Source: Isochrysis galbana
Taxonomy: Eukaryota > Haptophyta > Isochrysidales > Isochrysidaceae
Assembly: GCA_018136815.1 (NCBI GenBank)
Contig: CM030944.1
Span: forward strand, 2,643,834-2,707,833
Length of the DNA: 64,000 bases
Direction: 5' to 3'
In this document: positions 1 to 10,800 of the stretch, piece by piece
How positions within the stretch are numbered: the first letter of the stretch is position 1
Layout of the letters: the number at the start of each line of letters is the position of its first letter
Position numbers and translations under genes: made by a program
The notes under the pieces: generated by a model
Told to the model about the DNA's origin: nothing
Database searches by the model: none
What the model saw: only the letters and a program-made list of their open reading frames with translations

Positions 1-2
1 TC

Positions 3-404
3 CACCCGGCGTCAAAGATCGCAGAATTCAACGAGGACTTTGACGTGCATTTGGGGATGGCGTACGTGCGCAACACGATCCTTAACTCGATGCTAGGTAA
101 GACCCTCCGTGACCGTGTCCCACGGTACCGGCACATGCTCGAAGTGCCCCAGTTGTGCTTCGACGATGTATCCGTTGCAGTCGTGCAGGCTTTTGGCGAG
201 TTGCCCGGCGTCTCATATCATAGTGAGAGAGACGCAGGAGCAGTGCGACATTTTTCAGTCGTTCAGACCCTCGAAGGCGCAGCTGCTTTTTTGCTGGGGC
301 ATGTGGTGCGTCCAGATGTCGCAAACGGCTCCCTCCGGATCACTGGGGGGCGAGTTGGCTTTCTTGACATGTGCAAGATGCTTCCGGGCACATATGTGGA
401 ATAG
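3..404 (+). CDS. Partial ORF entering from the left edge, function unknown
   Basis: A reading frame is already open at base 3 and runs to a stop at 402-404. The first 50 or so codons look coding, with mixed hydrophobic and charged residues such as AEFNEDFDVHLGMAYV. The later part is less convincing and may be read-through past a splice site. I recognise no domain. The upstream exon or start lies outside the window, so this may be an internal exon or a mobile-element fragment. Confidence 0.25.
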   Translation, partial: HPASKIAEFNEDFDVHLGMAYVRNTILNSMLGKTLRDRVPRYRHMLEVPQLCFDDVSVAVVQAFGELPGVSYHSERDAGAVRHFSVVQTLEGAAAFLLGHVVRPDVANGSLRITGGRVGFLDMCKMLPGTYVE

Positions 405-659
405 CTGTGTCCAACACCGTGTGCAGGTGTGTTGAGTCTGCGCACTCTTCTCACCAACATCGACAAGCTTCCCGTTACGGAGTCGAGCAGGACCCTCTGC
501 TTACGTGAATGAAGGTGGCGATCAGAAAAATACATCGAGCCGAGACGGCCGCGACGGCGAGATGCAATCCAGATGGAAGGCTTTGGGAAATGTGTGTTGA
601 CCGCGTGGTGGTCGTTGGCATGGCCAAAATTAGTTCCGCTCCCCCTCCCCCCCGCCGGT

Positions 660-730
660 ATGGCGCAGGGGGAATTCGGCGGCGGCGGGGGGGAAATTCG
701 GCGGCGGCGGGGGGGAAATTCAGCGGCGGA
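660..730. repeat. Short G-rich tandem repeat
   Basis: About three copies of a roughly 20-bp unit (GGGGAAATTCGGCGGCGGC-like) lie head to tail. It is flanked by unannotated sequence and does not appear to belong to a gene. Confidence 0.6.
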
Positions 731-954
731 GTAAGAGAGAAAAGGAGGCGATCTACGCCAATAAACCGCAATGACAGCAAAGAACAAAAGAGGATTTTAC
801 AATGCAGCTGTTTTCCTGTCACTCCAGACGTACTCTTTACCATTTTCGAATGTCCCCCTCACAGACGTGGAGCACGATGGCCATCTTGCTCGACCAGGAC
901 CTCTCCAGCGCGCCCGCCCACGACTCGCACAGGTGAGGCCCCCACACCCCGACA

Positions 955-1494
955 CTAGCACATACCCTCACAATCCTCCTCCTCCCCGCCCTCTCCGCGT
1001 TCCTCCGCCCGGCGCTGCAGCTTGATCTGCCTGGAGGGATCGAGGCACGTCTCATCCACCCTCTCTACGCGCAGGTTCGGACAACACAACAGAATGGAGT
1101 CTTTCGTGTCCTCGATCTTGTCGTCGTGAAGCGGAGGCACGTAATCATCGGCCCGCTGCTTCTTGCTGAGTCTGGGGTCAGCTGCCAAGCCCGTGTACAT
1201 TCCCCAACGCCCCATCATCTTGCTCAGGATGGTGGCCTCCTTGTCCCACATGCTCTGCGACTCCAGCTTGGACACCTTGCCGGCTTTCAGCTCTGCTGCC
1301 GCGGAGAGAACGGCGCAACGTGTGCGCGTCCTCTCATACATTCCGCGCCAGTGCTTGCGGTCGGCCTCGACACGGCGCAGCGCAGCCTCACACTCGAGAA
1401 GCCTCGCCTTGAGGCGATCCATCTCGATCTGTGCTGCGCTCGATGGGTCGCTCCGCATGGCCTCCCGGGTTGGAGCGGGAGGCCACAGAGGCAC
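955..1494 (-). CDS. Coiled-coil protein, C-terminal exon, function unknown
   Basis: The minus-strand frame codes for about 179 residues. It starts with GTG, so it is probably an internal exon entered through a cag acceptor just upstream; the first in-frame ATG is near 1458. Residues 20-75 form a heptad-rich charged helix (for example MDRLKARLLECEAALRRVEA). This is followed by a mixed stretch containing DDYVPPLHDDKIEDTKDSI and an acidic Glu/Gly tail ending EDCEGMC. No enzyme motif is visible. The upstream exons were not found, because the region to the right is low-complexity. Coiled-coil composition is the only structural statement I can support. Confidence 0.4.
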   Translation of the reverse strand: MPLWPPAPTREAMRSDPSSAAQIEMDRLKARLLECEAALRRVEADRKHWRGMYERTRTRCAVLSAAAELKAGKVSKLESQSMWDKEATILSKMMGRWGMYTGLAADPRLSKKQRADDYVPPLHDDKIEDTKDSILLCCPNLRVERVDETCLDPSRQIKLQRRAEERGEGGEEEDCEGMC

Positions 1495-2164
1495 AGGCTG
1501 CTACCTGCTACCGTCTTTCGAAGGTCTTTCGGGTGGTCAGTACGTACAAACTAAGTAACGGGTTTAGTGGGAAAGGAGCGCAACAAGATACTGTATGTAA
1601 CGAGGCGCATACAATGAAAAAAAGAGACAGCGTCGGGATGAAAGAAAGAGAGAGGGGAAAGAGAGCCGCGATGTGACAAGCTACCCGTCCATGTACAAAG
1701 CAAAAATTCGTTTACGTTTAAGGTTTGGTGCTCCACTCTTCTGTAACCAACAGTTTTTACATCCGTAGGAAACCAGAGCGATTCCCCCCTTTTAAGAGAA
1801 TCATGGATGGTGTCTACGTATAGCGTTCTTGCAGAACTGGAACTCTTTTACCAGAAAGGGCGATCGGCTCCGCAAGAGAGCGTGATCCCATCTCGATTCA
1901 GCGCCCGGCGGGCCCCGACGAGGGTCGGTGGTTGGTGGACCCCCCTTTTTTGCCACTGTGCTGGCGGCTGGCGGCGGACTCTGTCTCGACTTATCCTGTA
2001 AACAGGCGCGAGACTTACCGATTTTTCGGAGCTCCGCCCACCCGCCTCTCCGCGCTCTCTCTCCCGTCTCCTGCTCCCGCGGCCCGCGGCGCGCGCGATG
2101 GCGATGGCGATGGCGCGCCTGCGGCCTGCGGCAGGCCTCCAGCTGCCCTCTGGCGACTCCTGGA

Positions 2165-2260
2165 GGCTCCTGGAGGCCAGCTCAGGGGGCAGAGGAGGCT
2201 GGGGCTGGGCCCTGGCCTCCCCTGCCTCTCCCTCGCTGGCGCTCCTGAGCTCCTGAGCCT
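2165..2260. repeat. Dispersed repeat, inverted copy of 5625-5725
   Basis: The sequence around CAGCTCAGGGGGCAG and GCCTCTCCCTCGCTGGCGCT recurs in reverse complement at about 5625-5725. It lies in the upstream region of the selenoprotein S gene, so it could contribute to its promoter or 5' UTR. Confidence 0.6.
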
Positions 2261-2479
2261 CTGGGGCCCCGCACGCTGCACCTGTCTGCCTGTCGACCAC
2301 TTGAGGGGGGAAGGGGGGGAGGCTCTAGAAGCCTAGACCGTAGAAGCCTAGACCGTAGAAGCCTAGACCGGACGAGGGAGACGGAAGGGGCGGAGAGGCA
2401 GAGGGCGGCTCGCCGCGCGAGGCAGGGAGAGGGAGGGGGAAAGGAGGCGGAGTGGAGAGGCGACGGATTGCCCGTCACG

Positions 2480-3022
2480 ATGGGGGACGGCGCGGCGGAG
2501 CAGGACATACCCTTCGCCGAGCAGCAAGCAGACGGATCGCTCTCTCACGGCCCGCTTTCGCTGCTACTTGACCTGAGCATCAAGTACCCGCTTTTCTCCG
2601 TACTTGCCGTACTGGCCGTGCTATGGGCGTTGGGCAAGCTGAGCGTCTCCAAGACCGGTACCACCCTGGGTGGCGAGACCTCTAAGGACGAGGCTCTCGC
2701 ACGTGCTCGCCAGATTCAGCAGGAACGGATTGAACGTGCTGCAGCAGCGCGAGCAGCTGCAAACGAGTCGGTTGCTGCTCGCCAGAATACGCCCACTCCC
2801 AAAGCATCTCAGCCAGACTCATCGTCTGCAAAGGCTCCCGCACCCACAGCACCTGCGGCATCCATCGTCAGGTCTGCTAACGACCCGAAGAGCGTCGCAG
2901 CCCGTCTGGCAAAAATTCAAAAGGGCAAGGGGCCATCGGACCACAACCCCCTGCAGGGCTTTGGTGGTAGCAGCTCGTCGGCCTCATCGGTGGTATGCCG
3001 ACGTAAGGGTGGATGACATTAA
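2480..3022 (+). CDS. SELENOS: Selenoprotein S (VIMP)-like ER membrane protein with predicted Sec
   Basis: This encodes a 180-residue protein if TGA 3014-3016 is read as selenocysteine. The layout follows the SelS/VIMP family, which recruits p97/VCP in ER-associated degradation. There is a short N-terminus, one membrane segment (about residues 33-55, YPLFSVLAVLAVLWALG), then a charged amphipathic helix (EALARARQIQQERIERA). An Ala/Ser/Pro linker follows, and then the family-type C-terminal NPLQGFGG. The frame then reads VVCRRKGG-TGA-CAT-TAA. Sec would therefore be the penultimate residue after Gly-Gly, as known for animal SelS, with a Cys six residues before it. A candidate SECIS lies about 200 bp downstream. 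The start is the ATG at 2480 rather than the in-frame TTG at 2468. Alternative: a 76-nt intron (2967-3042) would give a Sec-less ending GSSYRPGTAPEA, which also resembles the family, so both isoforms are possible. Confidence 0.75.
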
Positions 3023-3195
3023 GTGGCGCGGCAATTCTAGAGGCTCCTCGTACAGACCTGGAACCGCGCCTGAGGCGTAGGCTCGGGTCTCGGCCACAAG
3101 AGCAGGGTAGGGGTACACCTCACGGATTGTGGCGTCGCATAAGACCAACGGCTCTCACTGCTCCATATGAGTGAGACGCAGACTGCCCCGACGAA

Positions 3196-3294
3196 GCGGC
3201 CGGCGTGATAGATGATGCGGGTGTCTTCAATGCATCGCCTGCATTGTGCAGGCAAGGAGGCACTGGCTGAGAACATTTCGTCAGTTTTGGCCGC
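3196..3294 (+). promoter_or_regulatory. Candidate type II SECIS element in the SelS 3' UTR
   Basis: The 5' core ATGA is at 3212-3215 and the 3' core TGA at 3268-3270. Between them, 3217-3228 pairs with 3256-3267 (12 positions with a single mismatch, G.U wobbles allowed). The conserved-type unpaired AA sits at 3229-3230, 13 nt after the quartet. A perfect 6-bp mini-helix (3237-3242 with 3248-3253) closes the apical region, which is the type II arrangement. GCGGCC at 3196-3201 can pair with GGCCGC at 3289-3294 as the basal helix. Position, spacing and strand are right for decoding the in-frame TGA at 3014. The 3' core is followed by G rather than the commoner A/T. Confidence 0.65.
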
Positions 3295-3939
3295 GTGCTT
3301 GTTGGGGCAAACCACCAACCAACATGACAACCACACTTGAAAAAATTCTTACTACTAATATTTGTCGCCGCGCTTGGAGGGGCATCAGTGCCTGGAGGGG
3401 TGGGCACGAGGCGCCTCCCCATGGCCCCCACTATAAAAATAGGTTGAATAGGTTGAAGCCATGCAGCTCTAGCTCTAGGATGGCCGCGCGTTTGCCTATT
3501 ATTATATTACTACTATGTTTGACGAATTGTGATGGCCCATAGGGCCTGAGGGCAATGAGGAGGGAGGCATGCCGGCGGCAGGCGCGGCGGAGGAGACGAC
3601 TTCGGAGACGCTGACAGTCTGAGGCCCGTCAGCAGCGGAAGGCGGGCAGGCGGGCTTGAGCGAGGGCGAGGACGGCGGCGAGAGCGACATCGAGCGAGTG
3701 GCGAGAGGCGAGGGCGAGTGCGCGAGGAGGGCTGTGATGGCAGGGGCTGGCGAGGCGAGGCGAGGTTGTAGGGTATGAGTGTTACGAGAGCGAGAGCGAC
3801 GAGAACGAGAGCGACGGATGACGACTGACGACAGGACGACGGACAGAGACACCCAGGAAAACACTCCGACACTCGCCCCACGACTTTCTCACATAACTCG
3901 ACTGAAATCAAACCCAAACACTCCGGCCAAACGACGACG

Positions 3940-4190
3940 GACGACGATCAGAAGGCGACCTGTCGGCGATCCCGTCTGGAAGGGGAATCGCACCATAACG
4001 GAAACGAGGGGCAATCCTGCCGCACAGGATTCCAAGAGACCTATCGAATAAGACGAAAGAAGTGCGGTGTGCCTAAGGGGGAGATGCGAAGAGATTGCAA
4101 ATTAAACCTGATTGCAATCACTGAAGTAGATAGAGAAGCGCGGGGAAGATAGCGAATTAAACCTATATTTGCGAGGCGCCTAGGATGAAA
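3940..4190. repeat. Fragment of the TTACAG-TIR element family
   Basis: The stretch from GGCGATCCCGTCTGGAAGG through GCGAGGCGCC matches the interior of the two elements at 59339-60215 (opposite strand) and 60522-61792 (same strand). No terminal inverted repeats are visible here, so it is a solo fragment. It abuts another dispersed repeat at 4190. Confidence 0.7.
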
Positions 4191-4390
4191 AAAAAACATC
4201 TGAAGATTCAGGGCTATACACCTACCGTCTACAGGACTCTCCCGCTCTATTTCCATCGCCCTTATCTCCCCTCCCTCCACCTCCTCCCCTGCCCCCCTTC
4301 TTTCCTTTTTCTTCGGTTTCCGGGGTCCGACCTCGGTGCACTACCTGAGGTCTGATTTGGAGCGTGGGGTCCGGGCAGGCCTTTTGGTCT
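4190..4390 (+). repeat. Dispersed repeat, ATCTGAAGATTCAGGGC...GGGGTCCGGGCAGGCC family
   Basis: It begins with an A-run followed by ATCTGAAGATTCAGGGC, continues through a C/T-rich tract and TTTCCGGGGTCCG, and ends GGGGTCCGGGCAGGCCTT. Similar copies lie at 22696-22870 and 25045-25270. Partial head copies are near 12670 and 42075, with a reversed one near 37935. It looks like a short interspersed element. No coding capacity is visible. Confidence 0.65.
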
Positions 4391-5333
4391 ATCTCTCACA
4401 TGTGTAGCGTCCTCTCGGCTGTGTTTGGGTGGTTGGGTCTCGTCTAGGTCGCATTGCCTCTAGTAGTGTCCTACCTTGCTGACTGTATCGGTGCTTTAGT
4501 CGTCTTCTTCGCCGCATACCTCCGACCTCCGACGCTTGGACAGCGTGTGCGATCCTCAGCTTTGTGGCTAGCTCGGCTAGCTCCTCGCTGGGTTTGAGTC
4601 CACCTTTGCCGCTTATTTATGTGAAATACGGGTCTAAAGTCGCCTATATCTATCCTTTTCTTAGGTCGCCTACCCATGCCCGCTTGGGCCGTTCGCGCTG
4701 AGTCGGTTTCATATGCGAATAATAGTGCTTTCGGCTAAAAAGTTCCGTCCTACATTATAGGACCGCGTCCTACGATTTCGGTATATTTGTAGGACCCTGA
4801 GCTTGAAAGCCACACAACTTTCGAGAGTGAAGGATTGGGACTTCCCACCAACTGAAGGATAGTCCCAACTCAGTCTTGAGATCCTTAGCTCCCACTATGG
4901 CCAAGGCTGTAGACTTCGTCTTGACCGAGCTTTCGGCTCCAGCGTGAACTGAGTACTTCGGCCATCGGAGGCCACCGGGTGCGTCGAGAGTTTTGTTTTT
5001 GCCCCGCAAGAAGCAAAAGCAGCCAAAACTCTCATTGGGCTTCAAAACCAAGCTTGGTCTCCACTGAAGGTCGAAAAGAACCCATGCCAAAGAGCATTTC
5101 ATCTCGTGGGAGCAAGTTCTAGGGAGCTCATCATGAGCCTCAAATCGTGTCCTCAGGTGTTTGCGGCAATTCGTAGGACAACGCCGTTTTTTGCCGGGAA
5201 GGCTTCCGCGAGTGGCAAATAACTCATTATGCTTTGAGAATGGTGTCTTGAGCCTCTAGGAGGACTCAATGAGGGCAATGAGATGAACACAGAAACCAAA
5301 TCCTAGCTCCCCATTCCTAGATTGAACCGTGTC
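4391..5333. other. Non-coding or degenerate region, origin unknown
   Basis: This stretch has lower GC than the neighbours, and only short ORFs with no recognisable domain. A motif at 4750-4775 (GTCCTACATTATAGGAC) recurs at 6241-6258 next to the LINE fragment, which hints at old LINE-related sequence. I can support no gene here. Confidence 0.3.
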
Positions 5334-5351
5334 TTCATAGTTCACAACGTC

Positions 5352-6223
5352 AAACTAAGTTTATACTTAGTTCGCCCATGGGGGGGCACGAGCCCCCCCC
5401 TCTCTCCACTCCTCCCCTGCCATGGGGGAGGATCCACCCACTCTCCTGGCACGCCTGATGGCCTGCCAGGAGCACACAGTCCTGCTGACCCATTCCCCTC
5501 CCTACAGGCCCGCCTGACTCGCCCGCCCTGGCCCGTCGTGGCCTGCCCATTCCTCTGACCAGCCCCTCCTCCCCCTGGGCCCCCTGTTCAGGACCCCCCA
5601 GCCAGCTCCAGTCGACCCGCAGGGGCTCGGAGCGCCAGCGAGGGAGAGGCAGGAGGGGCCAGGGCCATGCCCCAGCCTCACCTGCCCCCTGAGCTGTGCT
5701 CCCAGGCCCTGCAGGCCATCTGGGGACCTGAGCGAGGGGCCGCAGGCGCGCGCCATGGGCCCCCGCCGCAGGGAAGAGAGGAGGAAAAGGGAAGAGGGAG
5801 GGGAGGGGGGAGCGGCAGCTCTCCCCTCCGGCAGATACGTGTCTTCTCGCCCCGTTTGGGTAAGAGAAGACGGGGGCGCCAGAGCCAGGAGGGAAGGGCC
5901 GCGGCTCGCCGCGGCCACTCGCACTAGCGAGGGAGATTAGCGCTTCTGGGCCCCTATCTCACGAGTGCCCCCCCCCCCCTGCGTTGCTTTTACCCGAAAG
6001 GGGTTTTCCCCCAGCGTGGACTCGAGGAGAGGACGCGCTGGGGTGCGCGGGGTCGGTGCGTGCACTGGGGGGAGGACAAATATCGAGGGGAGGGGGCGGT
6101 GCCCCCTCCCCCCGGTAGCACTCGGACACCTGGCTCGTCAGGCATGGCGGGATTCCGGGACGGAAAAGTTGTGTCCAATTAGCTAGTGGGGTTGGCTAGG
6201 ATATAACATTAATTATTTTATTA
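5352..6223. mobile_element. 872-bp insertion flanked by an 18-bp direct repeat
   Basis: TTCATAGTTCACAACGTC occurs at 5334-5351 and again, identical, at 6224-6241, exactly bordering this segment. It begins AAACTAAGTTTATACTTAG, a motif shared with 12736 and, inverted, with about 7480 and 60315. It then runs through a G/C-rich body that shares sequence with 2165-2260, and ends in an A/T-rich tail (AATTATTTTATTA). An 18-bp duplication plus an AT-rich end suggests target-primed retrotransposition, for example a SINE-like element. No transposase is encoded. Confidence 0.6.
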
Positions 6224-6244
6224 TTCATAGTTCACAACGTCGTC

Positions 6245-6660
6245 CTACATTGTAGGACTCGTCCTATAAAGCTGGGTACCTTTATCCGCTTTACACAAGG
6301 TAGTGTACCTCTCTATTATTCTTATGAGTATTGATTCTTCTGAGTAATCTATATTCTCATAGTGAATCCTATAGAAGTCCGTCATGATATACCTCCATGC
6401 CAACATGTATAGAGTGTATATCGCTTTTGGAGCGTCTCCCTTGGGGTATATGAATAGGTTGTCTATGATGATATCTTCTCTGCTCCTTTCGGCGTTGGGC
6501 GAGAACCTCGCGATTTTGTCCAGCGTGCCCAATACCCTGGTTATTCCAGGGCATTCGCCGAGATGCGTCGAGGATTCGTTTGCCGCTCCACATATGCGGC
6601 ATGTGTTTTCTTTGTCGGGAAATCAATTGTACGCGCCCATTCGTCTGTGCGTTATGTGTT
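6245..6660 (-). pseudogene. Non-LTR (LINE) retrotransposon ORF2 C-terminus, degenerate
   Basis: On the minus strand the frame reads ...HRRMGAYN[16 protein letters not shown], then a zinc-knuckle-like C-x2-C-x8-H-x4-C (TCRICG...HLGEC). An amphipathic alpha-helical tail of about 90 residues follows and stops at 6245. This is the usual layout downstream of LINE reverse transcriptases (zf-RVT type). An in-frame TGA interrupts it just before FPDKENT, and the reverse transcriptase itself is absent because the (TA)n tract and unrelated sequence lie where it should be. It is a 5'-truncated dead copy. Confidence 0.6.
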
Positions 6661-6915
6661 TGAAGTGCAAGTGCGTGTCGCGCGCCGTCACCATCGGGGA
6701 CGTGTATAGTTTAGCTAGGTGTGACCACGTGCCACGTGCCACGTGTTTGGGTTGGCATTTGGAGTTTCTCTTCCCATTTGGACGGTCCCGTGAGGCGCTT
6801 GCGCTTGCGGCTTGCTCGCTGGCCGGCGGCTTGGGGCGGCCCCTGTGGGGCGTCGTGACGGCGGGGGGCTGGGGATGCGCTCCATCGCTAGTCGCTAGAA
6901 CTATAACTATAGTTT

Positions 6916-7427
<512 letters not shown>

Positions 7428-7889
7428 TCTTCTTCAAGAATGTTTTTTATACTTAGTTCTCGTGCCCCTCCATAAATAAGTATAAACTTAGTACTCACAA
7501 ATGATAGAACTAGTTTCTAGTACTAGTCTTCAGGTTTGAGTGGGGGGACTATTACACAGTCACGTATGGTAGATGGTAGTATTACCATAGGAGAAATGAA
7601 AATGAAACTGTAACGTCTTGCTCTCGCAGCATGCTTGGCAAATCAACCCGTAGCCGAGACACACACCGCCAGATCACACACACGGAGCGAGTTATCCAAC
7701 GATGTTCTAACCCATGAATTGCGGCCGGTCGACCCTCCATGTAAGAATTACACATGTTGAAAGAGAAGCAGCAAAAACGCCAAACGCGAGATCCATTTTT
7801 GCCTCCGTCAAGCGTTGCCTTGTAAACGAGTACAGGCCGTCGGGCCACGAAGGCAAATGGAGAAAAATGTATAGACAATAGCCTTGCGG

Positions 7890-10800
7890 CTACGAGTCTG
7901 AGGTGTAGCCCCTATCCATGGTGTCGTCCAACCTCGCGTGTGCACGGCGTTGCAGAAGGGCCTTCGCTAGCATGCAGGCGATGTGGTCTGTCTCTACCGG
8001 CTCGCCGGGACTCTTGGAACTGACCGCTGGCCCTTTGTTGGACGGCGGCGGCAAGCCCGAGAGTCGCCTAGACTGGCGCCGCACTTTGTGCAAGCGGGCC
8101 TCGCGATCGAAGCTGCGGATGGCGTCCACGAGTTTGCTTTGTGGTCTCATAGGGGGTGGAGGAGGCGGCGCAGCTGCCGCTGCATGCTCAAAGCGAGCCG
8201 CAAGACCAGCGACGGAGGGCCTGCCGCTAAAGCCTTCCTCAGTGGAAGCATTGTTGCGAAACGGTGGAGGAGGACCACCTAGACGTCCAGCCCCGTCCGC
8301 AGCAAGAGCAGCTATGGTGCGCTCGGGCGGGGACCTTGAAGCATGCTCCGCTTGCTTGAGGAAGAGTGCCGAACGCCTGCGAAGGCATTCAGTGCGCTGC
8401 CGCACGGCCAGTTGGGCGACGGAAGCCAAAGCCGCCACAGGAGGAGGCGGGGGCGCATTCGGTGGCGGCTGCGACCTCTTCGGGTAGAGGTGCGGCTGGA
8501 TGACGCGCGGCGGTGTTGTTGGTTGCGGCGGACCCGTCAAAGATGGCGGCGGAGGCTGCGAGAAGGTTGCAAAGGGTTCGGGAGAGGACGCTGACGGTGG
8601 CGATACCTTTGAAGACGGCAACAGCTCGCATGAAGGTAGGGCGACGGATTCACTCAGTGACACGAGACCCTCAGGTGACCGGGCCGTACCGCCGTCCGTT
8701 GATGAAGGCAGGCCCCCATTTTGCACGGGATCGTGCGGCGCGGTCTCGCCCGCATTGAGCAAGGCAAGAGAACGGCGCATCCGCTCCGTGCGCCGCTTGC
8801 GCCGACCATTGATACTTTTGGGAAGAGAAGCTAGGAAATCTTCATCATCGGCCATCTCCAACAAGGATCGTGGAGGTGGCGACGAGGGCGGCGGTGGCGA
8901 TGAGGGTGGTGGGGGCGCGTTGTTGATTATAGAAGAGTCATTCTCATCATTTTCGAAAGCAGCGCCAATGGTGGCTTTTCCTTGGATGTCGTGGCGGCTC
9001 GGTCGACGTGGAGGCAAGCTTGGCACGAGTCGGCCAGCCTCTGAGGAAAAAGCGGGGGAAGATGCTGACGGGTGCGCCGATTCCAGAATCTTAAGTGGGG
9101 CATGTTCACTTTGGGTGTCAGTCGATGCACTAATATCTGCTGTCCTCGTCTCCCCATCGTCTTCGGAGCCCGAAAGCACCTCAGTGTCTCCAGAACACCA
9201 GGAGGCGGCGTCCTCATCGATAACATCAACAGCGGACAAAGGCACCGGCCCGGCTTCAGCGGCCGCACAAGATGCGGTGGCACCGAGCTCGACACCGTTG
9301 CTCGCCGCATAGTCCTTATGAATGCCAATAGCAGGGACATTGGACACGCTAATCTCGGAGCTTGAAGGGGATGAGCACGAGGCGTCAGCACTTGGGGCCT
9401 CAGGCACAGCCGCGTCAACATCCGGATCCAAGTGCCCTTGACCGTCTGTCGGACAAGCCTGGCTTGAACAGCCTTGCTCTTCGCTCTCGCGATCGGCTAA
9501 AGTCACAACACCGTCCGTGAACTTGTGTTTCAGGCCCCCTGAGGAGCCCCTGTGTCCGGTAGAGGCACACCTCTCTCCTGTAGAAGCTCGACCACCAAAG
9601 ATAGAAAATCGTTCCGCGCTGAGGGAGGAGCGTTCTATCGAGGGACGTTCCTTTCGTGTAGAATCTTGTGAGTTCTCCGGAGACCCAGGGCCCTCGTGCT
9701 TGGCGGTAGGCTCGAACGCGCGCCTCGCCATCTCAATTGACAGTCGCGGCCCGAGAACCGTAGGCGAAGTGATGATTTGCGACGTGGAGTCCCCGGCTTG
9801 ATCTAGCTCATCTTTCGATGGGATGCCGGTAGCATCTAGGTTGGCAGCAGCTTCCACGGATGAGGGCGGACTCATAGAGCGATGGCCAGCCGCACAGACC
9901 TCATCGCTTGGAGCTAGAACACATTGCTCTGGCGGCTCGTCCTCGACGTCGTCCAAAAGATCACCGGCCTCCTCATAATCACTCAATTGCGCGAACTCAA
10001 GCCACGGAATCGAGGCTGCAGCCACCCAGTCGTCCATATCCGTCTGGTGCACCCATGAGTCCTCGTCCAGCTCACCCGCCAAAGCCCTGCACGAGAGGGG
10101 GGGGGTCAACACTTGCTTCGACCTCACTGTAGCATCCAGGATCAAGCGTCCAAGCTGGGGCACGCAGACTCGCACCTTTCGACAAGTTGTGCTGGCTCGA
10201 GCGGGCCGACAGGCTCGCCACCAAAGTTGATGAAGAACCATTCTCCTCCGGCATCAGGAGCGCCATCCATGATGGCTGCATCGCACGTGGAGTGATCGAG
10301 CACCTGTAAAGGTTGGTACACGTGGTGTCATCGGCAAGCATACGTCGACATGCACAATCGCCTACTTGATTAATGAGAGCATTGTGCACACCGCACCTGC
10401 TGAACGGCAAGCGACTCCTCCTCTGAGATTCCCACACCACCCTCTCGTTTTAGGAGAAGGTCAACAGCGGAAAGAATAGTTGCATCCTCTGCCTCGAGGT
10501 CGCCTTCATTGAAATGCTTTGGACGGGGGCCATCATCGGCCGACGCGCTGCGATCAAATTCAGCTTGCAGCGAGGCCAACGCTGCCTCCGAGACACTGAA
10601 CACCGGCGCGGCGCGTGAAGGGCTGCCAGCTGGCACAGCCCGGCCCTGCTCGGGCAAGACGCCGTCATTCGGCGCCGGGTCCTTATCGGACAAAGCCTTG
10701 GAGGCGGCTGGAGCCAGGTCCGTCCCTGCGCTCGCCTTGCCAACTGCAGTGGTGACCACGTCCGGCTTGCCTGAAAATAGCTTCGCCACGGGAGCTAGCC

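Noticed and set aside
2967-3042. 76-nt intron removing the SelS TGA
   Set aside because: Not excluded, but ranked second: the penultimate TGA after Gly-Gly plus a well-formed candidate SECIS favours Sec decoding. Recorded as an alternative.
8500-9312. 270-residue plus-strand ORF
   Set aside because: Shadow of the long last exon of the F-BAR/GYF_2/WH2 gene; no domain and biased composition.
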